Positions 36,748 to 48,200 of a stretch of 64,000 nucleotides of DNA are shown here, in pieces. Source of the stretch: Rachycentron canadum (Eukaryota; Chordata; Actinopteri; Carangiformes; Rachycentridae); contig CM076662.1 in the NCBI GenBank assembly GCA_038496675.1, positions 18,376,934-18,440,933 of the forward strand, read 5' to 3'. The position numbers and the translations under genes are program-made. Every line of letters begins with the position of its first letter. Position 1 is the stretch's first letter. Below the pieces are notes generated by a model. It saw only the letters and a program-made list of their open reading frames with translations. It was not told the origin of the DNA and ran no database searches.

Positions 36748-39380
36748 CAGGCTTAATTCTGGGGACACGGTCTTCATTAAATTACACCACTGGGATGTGA
36801 ACTTAACCTTGACGTTCATTAAAATGCTCCAAACACGATTAATTAATAAGCAATAATTACTACATTAACGTGCCAAGTCCCAGTGTAAGATGCCTCCCTG
36901 GGACTTGGAAACCCTTGTGTTTAAAAATTCATTGATTAGCGGTATCTGTATTTGCATGGCGAAAGTGATTTATTCCTAATGCTTCCGCTTGGGGCGCAAC
37001 AAGAAAAAAAAAACAAAAACAGTTTGTATGTGAAATGAAAACGAATAAAAAAAGAAAGAAAGAAAGAAAGAATTATTTCAACTGAGTGAGCTGAGGTTTT
37101 TGGCTTCGCTTTAGCCACGCTGGTGACGTTGGCTGGTCAGTTTGTCCGTTGGTCCTGGTCCAGAATTAAACATCGTCACAGAGTTCAGAAATATGAAGCT
37201 AATTGACGAAGCGAACAATGCATTGCTAATATATTGCCCGTTAATGTGACGCTATTATGATGGACATCACTGAGTTGACGCCTGATCGAAACACTTCAGC
37301 CAAGAAGTAACAAAAAAGACAGTTAAGTTCAGCAAAACGTCAGTTGGCCTGAAAAATATCCGATTAAACCAATCAATCTAATCTGCATGAATCCTAACTC
37401 TGAAACAGACACGTCACATTTTCATTTGAAACCAAGTAAATCAAACTGAAAGCTTTGTTGCAGCTCCTGATGCTACAGTGATTTTCTGTTTTAGTTTAGT
37501 GCCTTTGATCAGAACGCATCTACAGGTGTTTCCTCGCTATTGACCTACACATCACTAAAGCCTTTACTATTTAATGGAGCTAATTAGCTAATGAGCACTT
37601 CTGGAGGACTGTACACAAAAAAACAAAAAACAAAACAACTTTATAATGGATCCAATAACATCTGGAATTTATCCAAAAGTAGAAGCTCTTTCCTCTGTGT
37701 TGGTTATTGTGTACATTTCAAAGGGCCTGTAAGTTATCAAGTCTAAATGAAAATATTGAGTTTCTGTCTCCGTCTGTGATAGACCAGAGGCATGAATGTA
37801 AAGTGCCACAAGACAAATGTTTTCTATTTCTCCCTGAAAAGCAGAGCGGGAACAATTTATCACACCTGGAGACAGACTCAATCAAATGAGGAAAATAAGG
37901 CAGACTGTTCCCATGCTGCTGGGTTATGCATTATACATGCTCGCGAGAGGTTTATAACACCTCAAATGACACCTCGCTGTGGATGAGGTGAGATTGCCTC
38001 ACTGTCCGGGAGAAATATTACTGCTTCTTAAGGTGTTGCTGTGTGCTTAACAGGGACTGACAGCTCCCTCAGCAGGAATCCACTCCGGACTTAATCACTT
38101 ACGACACCAAGCACGAGAGTATCACCTTGACCAGACTTCCACCATTCTGTCCATCCTTTGTCAAAAAATCCAGGAGCGTGCAGACTACTTTTGACACTCA
38201 CGTTCGGGCCAATCACTGCCCCTTCTGATTCGCTACAGTGAAATCACTGGTGGCGTAATACGAGCCGAAAAGAGGCCTAATTCTGCAGAAACTGCCAGTC
38301 TTTTCCTATAATTTGCATAAATATCCATGAAGAGAGGGCAGTGATTTAAGCAGGCTTGTCTGGAGGCAGGAGGAGGTGCAGACGTAGAGACTAGTGTAAG
38401 ACATGATTGCCTCTGGGCCCATGTTGTGTGGATGAAACTCTCCGGAGGCAGGGGGATGACGCTCCGCATTAATCTGCCAATATCAGCCTGCTCAATATGA
38501 GGCATCCACTTCCCATGAAGGGCCAGCGCATTCGTTGCAACTTCAGCTCTAGATGTATCGCCACCCAAACTGAGAACACAATCCCCATACCCCATCAGCC
38601 GGATGTGTTGCACGCATCTCTGCAAGCGTAATGTATGATTTTCCAGCGTGACTTCTCTATTTCCACCAATATGAGCACAATTTCAGTTTTCGCCAGCTGC
38701 CTCCCCAAATAACAAATACACAGCTTGGTTTTTACATTTTGATGTGGTGGGAGTTAAAAGGCTTTGATATTTCAATTTCCATAAACTGTGCAGGGACTAT
38801 ACAGCACAGAGCTGTTTGAAGGAAGGATGAAGAATAGGATCATGGAGATGGATGTTTAAAAGTACAAAGAAATAATGCACACAAGAGACATCAAACAGGC
38901 ATTTTCAGACCCTAATAAAATTAATTTTTAAAAAATCCTCAAGGAAGTGGTTTGATTTTGCATGAATGCATTTGAACACACCTTTGTTATTGTGTGGCTG
39001 CTGTGTGATGGAAGGTTAATGCTAATGGGGGGTTACAGAATATGAATGCACCATAAAAGAAAAGGTTACCTGTGCGTGGTGCAAGTTATAACTCTTGAAC
39101 TGTAATATGGTTAATATATAAAGGTTAATTATAAAACATTAGCTGTCTGAGGGTTTCTCCATAAAAGGGAATCATAGAAGTAAAATAACATATGGTATCA
39201 GTGAAATTAGGAGTTTTTACATGAAATGATGTTAATGTTCCAGAGTCTCACCTGTGTTGTTGGAAATGTTTATCAGTCAATTGATACTGGTACGTTTTAC
39301 CCTACAAATGAACAACTTAAAACATATAGACGTTTCTCGGGGCTTGGATCACTGAAACATTACCACCAGAAACTTTACCA

Positions 39381-39752
39381 ATTGTCGGTTTTCTTCCGTC
39401 AGCGCAGACCCTGATCAGCTTCCTGACTTTCCCACCAGTAGAATCACCTGACCAGCGCCTCCTCCCCATTCAACTGTTTTCCAGTCCCTTTCCACTTACT
39501 CTCTGCCAGATTGTCTTTGCGCCACGTGCCTTAGCGCTCCAGTTGCTTTTTCTGTTCATTGCCTGTCTGTTCTGAGCCCGATCGAAGGAGGGAGGGGGGA
39601 TTTTGCCTCATTGCCTCAACCTGACCCTTTGTACTTTGCTTGACTGCTTGGATTTTTGCATCCTAGTTTTTCTCTAAGTGCAGATTCTGTTCTCTTACAT
39701 CTTCCCCTCCTGATTTGTTCTCTTGGGTCCTTTTTCTGAGAATCCTGACAAT
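39381..39752 (+). mobile_element. Inverted-repeat element A, copy 2 (372 bp)
   Basis: This is the second copy of the element at 17703-18154, in the same orientation, within intron 2. It begins ATTGTCGGTTTTCTTC and ends CTGAGAATCCTGACAAT, which are imperfect inverted termini. Shared internal blocks include CTGCCAGATTGTCTTTG, GCCACGTGCCTTAG, GGGATTTTGCCTCA, CTGACCCTTTG and GGATTTTTGCATCCT. It is shorter than copy 1 because the T-runs are shorter. Two copies aligned at both ends define the element boundaries well. Confidence 0.72.
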
Positions 39753-40277
39753 TATTTGTATAACTCTAAATATGCTGCTGCTCTAAACGAAAAGCTTTCT
39801 CTCCTTGAGTTTTCTCTGTACAAATAAAGGTTTCAGACACTCAATCAATCACTTTAGCTGAATAAAATTGTCCTCAACCCACCATATAATGTCCTTAGTA
39901 ATTTGTTTTTTACACACTAACTTAAGTGTGACACAGCATAAGATGTTGTAGATTTTGTGTTGTTAAAGTAATTTCATACTAATGTACAATACGTTTGAGT
40001 CACTTTGTGTGTGACAGCTCTATTTCGACTTGATTAGCATTTTCAGACAGAAACTAAGTGAGACAGACAAGATTAATGACACTACAAAGCAGCTGATTTC
40101 ACAGAACAAAATGCAATATTTACAAAAAAATCAATGTGACACATTTCAGTTGAAAAAACAACTAGAAAATAGATTTTTGAATGCTTCTGCTCATGTGCGC
40201 TTGTGGTGAGGTGTGTTTCTGACTTTGTCTGTCTTTGCTGACATGTACTCTATGTGTCTGTGCTTCATGTCGCTCAC

Positions 40278-40472
40278 CTCCTGTTTGGGGATGCTGACGT
40301 AGCCCAGGTGAGGCTTGAAGGCCTTGTACGGCTGCTTGGAGAACATCCAGTGGCTGCTGAACGTCTGACCGAAAACGGGCTGCAGGAGGAAGTAAGGCTT
40401 CTCCGAGTAGTTCACCACGACCACAAAGAGCATCACCACCACGATCAGGCTGGTGGCGATCAGGGACTTCCT
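40278..40472 (-). CDS. st6galnac3: st6galnac3 exon 2: cytoplasmic edge, membrane anchor and stem
   Basis: The exon is 195 nt, exactly 65 codons, phase 0 at both ends. It begins RKSLIATSL and runs into a strongly hydrophobic stretch rich in Val, Leu and Ile (residues 4 to 20), the single signal-anchor helix of a type II Golgi enzyme. The rest is the lumenal stem: an NYS glycosylation sequon at residues 21 to 23, then aromatic and basic residues, then GYVSIPKQE, which resembles GYINVKTQE of mammalian ST6GALNAC3. The acceptor is CACAG before AGG AAG, with a rather weak pyrimidine tract. The donor is GAG followed by GTGAGC (GT at 40277-40276). No in-frame ATG lies just upstream, so the start codon must be in an earlier exon. 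Exon 3 continues the reading frame after a 6.6-kb intron. Confidence 0.94.
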
Positions 40473-41349
40473 CTGTGGAACGGATTGAAGCGTGCACTTA
40501 ATGACCACTCAAAAGTAGATGCTTTCCATCTGTATCACAGATGTTCCAGTAGCTACAGCTGATAAATATGTGGATATCATATATATATTATACTGCCTGT
40601 ATCAATGCATTATCACACGGTGGGAAAGCTTCAAAGTGAAGTAATGTGAGTCACATATGAACAGATTTGTCACAGAACAAGTAAAAGCCTCAACTTTCAA
40701 TGCACCTGAGCCAAAGAGAAGCAGGGCAGTGGAAATATTAGGTGCATCCAACAGTGATATGATTCTTTAAGCCAAGTTAAACTGTGAAATCACATCTGCA
40801 ACTTGATTCGATATGTTTGTTTTTATGTTCACAATATTTTAAAGAAGAGAAAGCCTCAGTTCAAGAATTTCACTTAAAAGGAAATAGCTCAGTATCATTG
40901 TTGTAAAGCAGAATGCCAGCAGTTTACTGTAGATATGATAACAGTATATCATATCTGCACATCTGATTTTCTCACCACCGCTTTTTGGCACTAGTCACAT
41001 TGCATGTGCACTTGATGCAACTAAACTAATTGAGAGGCTCCTTTGAAGAGATTTCGGTTGTTTTCTCCTCTACAGATACGGTTGATGTTCGTTCCTTTCT
41101 GAGGCTGATCATGTTTTTCACTGTGTGACAGTTGCCTTTTTTGGTTCAGATCACTCACTATTTGGTTCATTTCTTTCCACAAGTCCTAGATCATGGAGAC
41201 TGTAATGAATGATAATGATTTACTGTATAATTACTGATACAAATCACTTCATCAGAAATTGAAAGCTTTTAGCTGCAGCATATCTGTCCCTTTGCCGTAC
41301 CCAGTGTGTATACTGCAGAAAATACATGTTGAAAACAAATATACGTTAA

Positions 41350-41445
41350 AGAGTAAGTTTTAGGCCTAGTCCACACGGATACCTGTATCCGTGTGGACTA
41401 GTTTTCCTCCTCTGTTCTTAAAAGAAACACATGAAAATGCAAAAA
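41350..41445. mobile_element. MITE B, copy 2 (partial), with perfect palindrome
   Basis: It contains TTTTAGGCCTAGTCCACACG at the start, then a GTTTTCCTCCTC block and ACATGAAAATGCAAAA, matching the left end of the copy at 62155. A perfect 17-bp inverted repeat lies at 41366-41401. Only the left part of the family is visible here, so it may be a truncated or snap-back derivative. Confidence 0.5.
41366..41401. repeat. Perfect 17-bp palindrome, 2-nt spacer
   Basis: The arm CTAGTCCACACGGATAC (41366-41382) is followed by CT and then its exact reverse complement (41385-41401). There are no mismatches. The arm resembles the terminal repeat of MITE B, so this may be two element ends brought together head to head. 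Confidence 0.9.
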
Positions 41446-41879
41446 CCCGTGGGATAAAAGTGCATCTTACTCAAGTCACTTCAATATTGTTTGACCAGTG
41501 AGACAGAGAGACAAGAGCACTCTCACAGCGAGAAGACATTAGTGAAGTGGCAGAGCAACTGCACAACATGGAGGGAAGACCGTGAATTCAATCATTATGT
41601 TTTGTACAGAACAGAGATGACTCACGGTCACCTCTTCCCTTCACTTCAGATGTGACGAGCATGATAAGATCTTTCTGACGCGCTTCTCTTCAAATAGTCA
41701 ATTTGCAGAGATTAACACTTAATCTTTGCTAATTGACATGCAGAAGTTTTATTTTTCACTCTAATGTCGCCGTCACAGCCTAGAAAAGTTGAGATGACAC
41801 ATAGTTGCAAAGTTGCCCTGCTTGCAGTACGGCTCGAAGAATGAGGACGTGGGTCAGTCCGACAGTCCAGTGCTGTTCC

Positions 41880-42065
41880 CCTGAAATACCTCAAACACTA
41901 TTGGATGGATTGCCATTAAATTTTGTAAAACATTAATGGTTCCCACAGGATGGATGATACAGGCAAGTTCCACCAGCAGGTTGACGTCTGTGGTTCAAAG
42001 TGAAATAATTTGACTTTTAAAGGACAGGCTTTGATGATCCTCTGATCCGCTGATGGCGCTGGAGA
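41880..42065. repeat. Teleost dispersed repeat C, first part
   Basis: It contains the phrase CTATTGGATGGATTGCCATT followed by AAATTTTGTA, CATTAATGGTTCCC and a GTTGACGTCTGTGGTT block. I recognise this as a widespread teleost repeat (recall only). The same family appears to resume at 42640-42795, after an inserted second repeat. Confidence 0.55.
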
Positions 42066-42094
42066 AAAATCAAGGTTTTTACTTGTTAAAGGTC

Positions 42095-42250
42095 CCATGT
42101 GACAAAAAGTGAGACTTTCATGTCTTTTGGATTATAAAGCAGGTCTAGGTGCCTTATAAATACTGTGAAAGTATCAAATTAAAACGAGCCATCGGGGCAA
42201 TGGTAATTTTCTGATGTCACCGCCCTCAGCCACGCCTCCAGCACAGCCCA
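42095..42250. repeat. Teleost dispersed repeat D nested inside repeat C
   Basis: It starts AAAGGTCCCATGTGAC and contains ATTATAAAGCAGGTCTAGGT and ATAAATACTGTGAAAGTATC. This is a recognisable common fish repeat whose full form begins and ends with complementary AAAGGTCCCAT-type termini (recall). Only the left end is present here. Confidence 0.5.
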
Positions 42251-42639
42251 CCCTAGCAATGGCTAAATGACCTTAACAACATTAACGACTATAATTAACA
42301 ACTCAACATGAAGTGGTTATTCCATTACCAATCTATTAAGATGCAAGACAAAAAATGTCGAGGAATGTCAAGTGTAAATAGCTTTTTAGTCCAAATAAGA
42401 TTGTTCAGCTCATTTCAGTGCTGACTCCATAACCACTTGCATTTACTGGTGGGAACTTAAGACTAAATGCAAAAATATACATATGCATCTTCTTAAAGAT
42501 ATCAAAACTATACAATAAACACAGAAAAGGTGTAAAATACGGAACCACTAAGTGAAATATTACAACAAATACTGAAATAAATAACACAAATGGATTGGCT
42601 GAAAAATCTGATACAAACATTCATGTATGTGTAACTTAA

Positions 42640-42795
42640 TAACTTTTCCAGTAGTTTAACCATGAGGTCAAAGTTTCCCATCAGCCTCAGCTGAATTTTG
42701 TTCAACTGAGATGGTGAACATGGTAAATATTATATAACAGCTGTTAACCATCAGCAGGCTCTGTCATCGTGAGCACGTTAGCATGCTGATGTTAG
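42640..42795. repeat. Teleost dispersed repeat C, second part
   Basis: It contains CTCAGCTGAATTTTGTTCA, GATGGTGAACATGGTAAA and GAGCACGTTAGCATGCTGAT, phrases that in other fish sequences follow the part seen at 41880-42065 (recall). The gap is partly filled by repeat D. Confidence 0.5.
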
Positions 42796-44616
42796 CCTGT
42801 TGCTTTTATCAAACTGTCGACTGTGCACAAAAACAATAATTTGCTTTTTTTGATAGAGCGTCTCCACTGATAAAGCCACGGCTGGGGCGTCATTGTTCCA
42901 TGCATTGCGAAACAGACAAATGATCGTCTGGGGGTGAGAGGTATTATGGCCTGGCACAAAGAGCTGAGAGTGATGAATAATGGATAAGAGATGGAGGACA
43001 AGCAAAGGTCTCACAGAGGAGAAGCTATTGGCAGGGCAGAGCTTGAGATCAATGCACAGAAGAAAGAAAGAAAGAATCAGACAGAGATGAAAAAAAAATC
43101 TGCTGGTATATAACATCATCTTAGAGTGTGAGGTGACGACAGATTTCAATAGAGTCAGAGACATTTTTTTTTTCCAGGAAACTTCAGTAACTTGCTGCTA
43201 ATCTAACAACAACACCAGTGGGAAACTCTGGATTTTTAGGAAGGTGGTATTTCGCAGATTCTTTGAAGTTATCTGATGGTGAGAAGATTGGATGTGGCGC
43301 AACATAATGGTGAAGCCCCCACAGCCAAAGTGCCTGCACCAACACAAGCTCTGATCTCCAACATCAAACGTCCCAAGGGAGCAGCCGGAGGCTTCACTTT
43401 GCAGAGACGAGATCAAAAATGCGAGGATGGGGGGGAGGGGCGGATGAAAAAGACGGCGGCCATTTGCTGCCCTGACAAGCCTATCACATTTTACCAATTG
43501 CATGCGTGTTACATCACGTATCATTTCATGGTATTACCGTCCATCTTTGATCACAAACAGAGGGGACTCAACTTTGATCTCGTAAGAAGCGTCGCAAAGG
43601 GGACAAATGAAAAATTCTCTATCGTCTCTCTATACTTAAAGTATTTTACAAAATAACACATCACTTTCTTGAAAGGACATTCAGTCAGTTCTGTGCCATT
43701 CTAGAAGAAAAAACAAATGGCAGGTCATTTTCTGAAAATGTGGTGTAATAGCTAGTCATCAAGAGTCCATTATGGAGCATGAAACCAATCCCTTATAAAG
43801 CAAGATGGTTCTTCAAGAGGAGAAAAAAAAAGAAAGACCCTTCGGCTCAGGCTGCAACATCCATCTGTTCTCATGAGGACAGAAAATTTCCGTGTCTCCT
43901 TCAACCTCAATCTGGCCACAAATCACAGGGGAAATAATGTGTCAAAGTCTGCAGGCAATTGGAGGGCTTGTGCGTGGGCATAGTGGGGCGCTGAACCTCC
44001 ACAAGCTCGAGTATGAGACCCCTCCCCTCCTCATTCACTCATCCATCAGGGTGCTCACAAGTCAGCCTGTTGAGCCGTTTGACAGCGGACCTGAAAGCCT
44101 GGATGTTGAGGAAACAGTACAGTAGTGGAGTAGCGGAAATGGGAACCATTAACACCAGCAGAGAGGTAGCAGAAAGGCTATAAAGTTTCAACATTAGAGC
44201 TTTCAGTCAATGCTAAAACATTTTGCTTGAGGAATGTAGCACCATATGCAGCTGCAACGACCTTGTTTGTGACCATCAAATCAGACAATGATGGCCATTA
44301 ACCGCAGCGCCACTTATGGTTGTAGCCCGGGGACGTTTCATTTAACGCACCAAGACCAAAAAGCTTTGTGGGGGCTATTTTTAAAGGTGCTAAAATATAC
44401 TCTGAGCAGGTATTGATCTCAGTTCACAGACAGACTGTGTGGGATCATTGAGACCCGGGACACGAGGGAGCCGTAATTTTCTCCCCCACATCTCTCCTGC
44501 AGTGAGCCTGTGTGACCAGATTACATATAGGAGGAAAAACTAGCAGAAAGTTATTGAGGGCCACCTCGTCCATCTGTGGCAATGACCTAATTGAACCATC
44601 AAAAACTGAGCAATAG

Positions 44617-44790
44617 ACAGTGGTGGAATATAATTTACTCAAGTTCTAGACAAATATAGAAAACGTGTTATTTTATACCTCTATTCCACTGCATTTCAGA
44701 GGGAAATATTGTATTGAAATACTGTTATATCGTCAATAAAATACCCATTAGACTACATTAGATGCATGTTTTTAATTGTAGAATGTGAAC
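44617..44790. repeat. Teleost repeat family F, fragment 2
   Basis: It contains CAGTGGTGGAATATAATTTA, CTCAAGTTCT, TATACCTCTATTCCACTGCA and TTTCAGAGGGAAATATTGTA. It matches 50025-50365 in the GGTGGAA start and the CACT(A/G)CATTT block. Confidence 0.55.
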
Positions 44791-44816
44791 CATCCCACGG
44801 TTGGTTATCAAATACA

Positions 44817-45000
44817 GCTGCAATTAAAGATTATTTTCTAATATTCTAATATCATTTATTCAGTTGACTATTTCCTAATTTCCTGTTGTTTTGTCTACAA
44901 ATGTTCTGTGACTGTGAAAAGGGACAAATATTTTTTTTATCTGATCAAACACTCCAAGACCCAAAGTTTCATTGAAGAAAAATGACCTCAGTGTCGACAG
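44817..45000 (+). repeat. Family E MITE, copy 5
   Basis: It starts AGCTGCAATTAAAGATTATT and continues CATTTATTCAGTTGACTATT, TGTTGTTTTGTCTACAAATG and TCCAAGACCCAAAG. It lies between two family F fragments. Confidence 0.5.
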
Positions 45001-45046
45001 CGTCTCCTCCTGATTCTTCTAATAACATAAGAATCAGGAAGAGACA
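45001..45046. repeat. 18-bp inverted repeat with 10-nt loop
   Basis: The arms 45001-45018 and 45029-45046 pair at 16 of 18 positions. The inner 11 bp (TCCTGATTCTT with AAGAATCAGGA) are perfect. It sits between two relic repeats (44817-45000 and 45045-45135). Confidence 0.8.
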
Positions 45047-45140
45047 TTTTCTGTACTTTTACTCACAGTTTTAGCAATATTTACTTCAGTAACAATTAAT
45101 TATAATATATTTGTACAGTGTGGCATTAGCATGTGTAGCA
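45047..45140. repeat. Teleost repeat family F, fragment 3
   Basis: It contains TTTTCTGTACTTTTACTCAC, ATATTTACTTCAGTAACAAT and TTGTACAGTGTGGCATTAGC, which resembles the opposite end of the family. It is probably the continuation of fragment 2 interrupted by family E copy 5. Confidence 0.45.
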
Positions 45141-46184
45141 TGAGACTACGTAGCATAGATGTTTTTCTGCTCACTATTTGGTCTCTACAGGGATAATCTG
45201 AAAATAAATGCCTTAATAAATGTTTCTCTATCAATCACTGAAGTAATTTTCCTGCTTAATGTTCACCAAATAGGCAATAAATTTGTGAATTACAGAATGA
45301 TCAACAAGTAGCGCCCCATTCACTTGTGTGATGAATGAAAACTCAAAGCAAATTAGCTGTTTATTTCCCCATATATAATGTGCAATCAAAATTTCACCTC
45401 CATCAGGCTCTATCTGGGCATGAAGAGAATACAATTTCCCATAAAGGCTCCAGCTCCAGCTCAGTAAACAACAGGACCACACTGTAGTTCAATCCAAAAA
45501 GCTAATCGCGATGGGTATTGAAATAATGAGAGGCTCAACCTGAAGAAAATGGCTCATGAAAAAACATATCTAGTAGCTATTTTCGAGTGCCTCCTGGGCA
45601 ATGAGCAAAAAATGAAAAAAAAAAAACAAAAAAAACCCAGAAAATTACATTTGCAATGCAAACGTGCTACCTCCCTGATACCTGATTCTTGCCACCACGG
45701 TCCAGCGAGCAGTTAAAATCCAATTTCAATTAAGGCGTTTGAGAAAATATTTACCAAGTTTTTCTGTCACTCGTCCCCCTCCTCTTTTAAAGCCCTCTCC
45801 TCTCCAGAGCAGTAAGACAGGGGCATAAACAAAGAGCCCCTCTTGAGATGGAGAGCTGGGTCCAGACACATGACTTCATTCGTGTCACATTTCCAGCAAA
45901 GGTCTCACTTCAGGAGTCATCCAAGTACAAGATAACAAACTATTCTTTTCCCGGGAGGAGGAGGGGGACTCTTTGCTGCTGGTAAAACAGTCACGCACAA
46001 GTTCCCATTCCAAATTTCCCCCACAGGAGCTCTGACTGCCGCAAGAACTGTGAAAGAGAATTAATACAATTTGTAGATGTTATTGCATTTAGATTAGGTT
46101 TATGATTAATTCCATTCATGAGCTGTCTTTTGGGTTTTTACTCATCACATGGGCACATTTGTGTTTTCTTTCTATTCCGGTTTT

Positions 46185-46265
46185 CAGTGAAAGTGAAGAA
46201 GTATTCAGATCATTAACTCAGCAAAATGTACTAAAAGCAACAGTTATTCCAACCAGGTCCTTTCA
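46185..46265. repeat. Teleost repeat family F, fragment 4
   Basis: It contains AGTGAAGAAGTATTCAGATC, ATTAACTCAGCAAAATGTAC and TAAAAGCAACAG, the recognisable terminal phrase of the family (recall). Confidence 0.45.
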
Positions 46266-47857
46266 TTTGCGTTACATGCAGCATATTGTGGGATTATTAT
46301 CACGACTGTGTTCATGTGTGTGGAGCATTTTTATAGTTGGTCAAGGTGGTTTAAACTACCTTATTAAGTGTTGAGCTGTTAAATCTGTCTGTAACTGAGT
46401 CCTAAGAAACCTTATCTTGCAGTGCAGTAAGAAAGTTTTCACTTGATTTCAATTTCAGCAAACTTGATGAGAATCACCATGAACCGGCAGAAACGCTTCA
46501 ATGCTCTTTGTGATTGATTCTCCGACTCTCTGGACTCTAGTGGAGGAGGAGAGGACTTGCCCTCATGTGGTGGTTCAAAATCTCCCATATGAGATGTGGT
46601 GAATACGAAGGTCATAATATACGATTCACATCATTTTCGTACTCATCAAACCATTCGGTGACCCCCTCGTATCCTATGGATGGGAACATCATTCTGAAAG
46701 AGACCATTCCCACCAGGATAAAAATGTGTCCTCTAAGGTGGACCCACATCAAAATGCCCCCTAGAGCACAGCAAAGCCAGCGCCCCGCCCGACTCCTCAC
46801 TATCGGGGTTAAGAATTGACATGCACTCGCCCACTTGTCGACAATATGGTGAAGGATGGCTCATCTGGCCGTATCACTTTTTCTTCTCTGTAGACCACTG
46901 CCTCTGGTTTTTGCACCACTGATCTCTCAAATGTGCATCCATCTTTATAATGAGGGGTTTATGCACTGCAACCCTACTGTAATATCCCTCTCTATGTCAT
47001 TGTCGATGGACAGTTCTTGCTGACACAGTCCGATCACGTCCTGCACTGACATTCTCAGTCACCCGAAGAGGAGCTGCTCTTCTGTGTCTCCTTACATGCA
47101 CGAGTGTCACAGGCCTTAAACGCATCGACCACAATTTCCAACCCTATTTCACTCACGTCTTTCCCAAGGATCTATATGCAGATGTCACTTCACCTCTGTT
47201 GTTGAAACACTCACCAGTTGAGCAGCCTTTGACTGAGGCTCCTACCCCAAGAATGAACCCTCTTTCAAAGTCACTTAGATCTTTTCCCCTTGTTTGTAGA
47301 TCAGAATCAAGTGGGTGTGCTTGGCATTTTAATGCACATCACAGAACATGGTTGGATGTTAATTGCCTAATTGTACCCTGCAGTGCACAATATACCAGAG
47401 CACCAGAGTTAACATTGTTTTTTTCCCCCTTCCTCTCTGTCTGTGTCTTTATTTTGAAACATTGCTGCAACAGAGTTTTGACTTTCATGAGAAAATGTAT
47501 TTTTTCATTTGTTTCTGTAATTCGCAGAATGACTAGTAACTACAGCTGTTAGATAAATGTGATGGACAGAAGAGCGGAGGAATAATTTAGCACAAAACGG
47601 AAATGCCTCAAAAATGAGCATTTGAGTTCGAATGAGTTACTGGCCCAGAGTAGAGAAGAACTAATGCGAAGACAAAGCAGTGAAGAAGCAGCTGGATGCT
47701 GAAGTTGCCTCAGTTTGAATGAGCGGGTGCATTACTCATCTGGCAGGTTTGTAGCCTGCTGATCCCTGCTGAGCCCAGCAGAGGGGGCAGTCACCTCACT
47801 CAGCCGTCATGTGGCGCCCGGCGGGGACCAGAGTTCCAGCTCGGACAACCCGCCTTC

Positions 47858-47875
47858 AAAAAAAAAAAAAAAAAA
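47858..47875. repeat. Poly-A run (18 nt)
   Basis: Uninterrupted A homopolymer. Confidence 0.9.
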
Positions 47876-48182
47876 GGATCTGTGGAGACCCTCTGACTAC
47901 AGCTCTGCTGTGGAGAAACCTCCCAGTTACAGATTATTAATCATCCAGACCGCGGCAGCTGGAGGTTTATTATCTGCCACTCAAAGACTGACAAGTCTCT
48001 GCTCTGCAAATACAAAACAATCCACCTCATTCGTTTACGTTTTACTTTGCAGCGAGCTCGTCAGTTGTCTGGTTAGGCCTTAACATATCCCTCGTAAGCC
48101 GCCATCTCTCACAAAATGGCTTTGTGTTGTAGCTTGTTAAATTTGCATCCTGGCAGATCCAAAATCACAACAACACCTGGGA

Positions 48183-48200
48183 TTTTTTTTTTTTTTTTTT
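48183..48200. repeat. Poly-T run (18 nt)
   Basis: Uninterrupted T homopolymer, about 300 bp from the poly-A run at 47858. Confidence 0.9.

Larger units (their letters stand above)
33723..40277 (-). other. st6galnac3 intron 2 (6.6 kb)
   Basis: The intron between the anchor/stem exon and the motif L exon is phase 0, with donor GTGAGC at 40277 and an acceptor ending CTCCAG at 33723. Beside exon 3 it carries a block rich in AAGTC. Further away it holds a 24-nt poly-A run (36723-36746), a short AAAG repeat near 37047-37071 and one inverted-repeat element (39381-39752). The stretches 34500-36700 and 37100-39370 show nothing recognisable. A 393-nt open frame at 38233-38625 was considered and rejected. 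Confidence 0.85.
1..40472 (-). other. st6galnac3: st6galnac3 locus, partial (exons 2 to 4 and introns)
   Basis: This span joins three minus-strand exons that together encode about 238 residues of an ST6GalNAc-type sialyltransferase. Known family role: a Golgi type II membrane enzyme that moves sialic acid from CMP-sialic acid in alpha-2,6 linkage onto the GalNAc of sialyl-Gal-GalNAc, on O-glycans and on gangliosides such as GM1b. Seen here: anchor and stem (exon 2), sialylmotif L (exon 3) and sialylmotif S (exon 4), in collinear order with matching phases. The member is called 3 rather than 4, 5 or 6 because exon 2 begins RKS before the anchor, exon 3 has SCIWRMNNAPT-like and SHTSVPLLL strings, and exon 3 ends ETGKD. 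The C-terminal exon with motifs III and VS would lie beyond position 1. The first coding exon, about six residues in mammals, was not found. Confidence 0.93.

Noticed and set aside
40473..40508. In-frame extension of exon 2 upstream of the acceptor, as a possible alternative protein start
   Set aside because: The first codon of that extension is GTG, not ATG, and a consensus acceptor separates it from the conserved RKS start.
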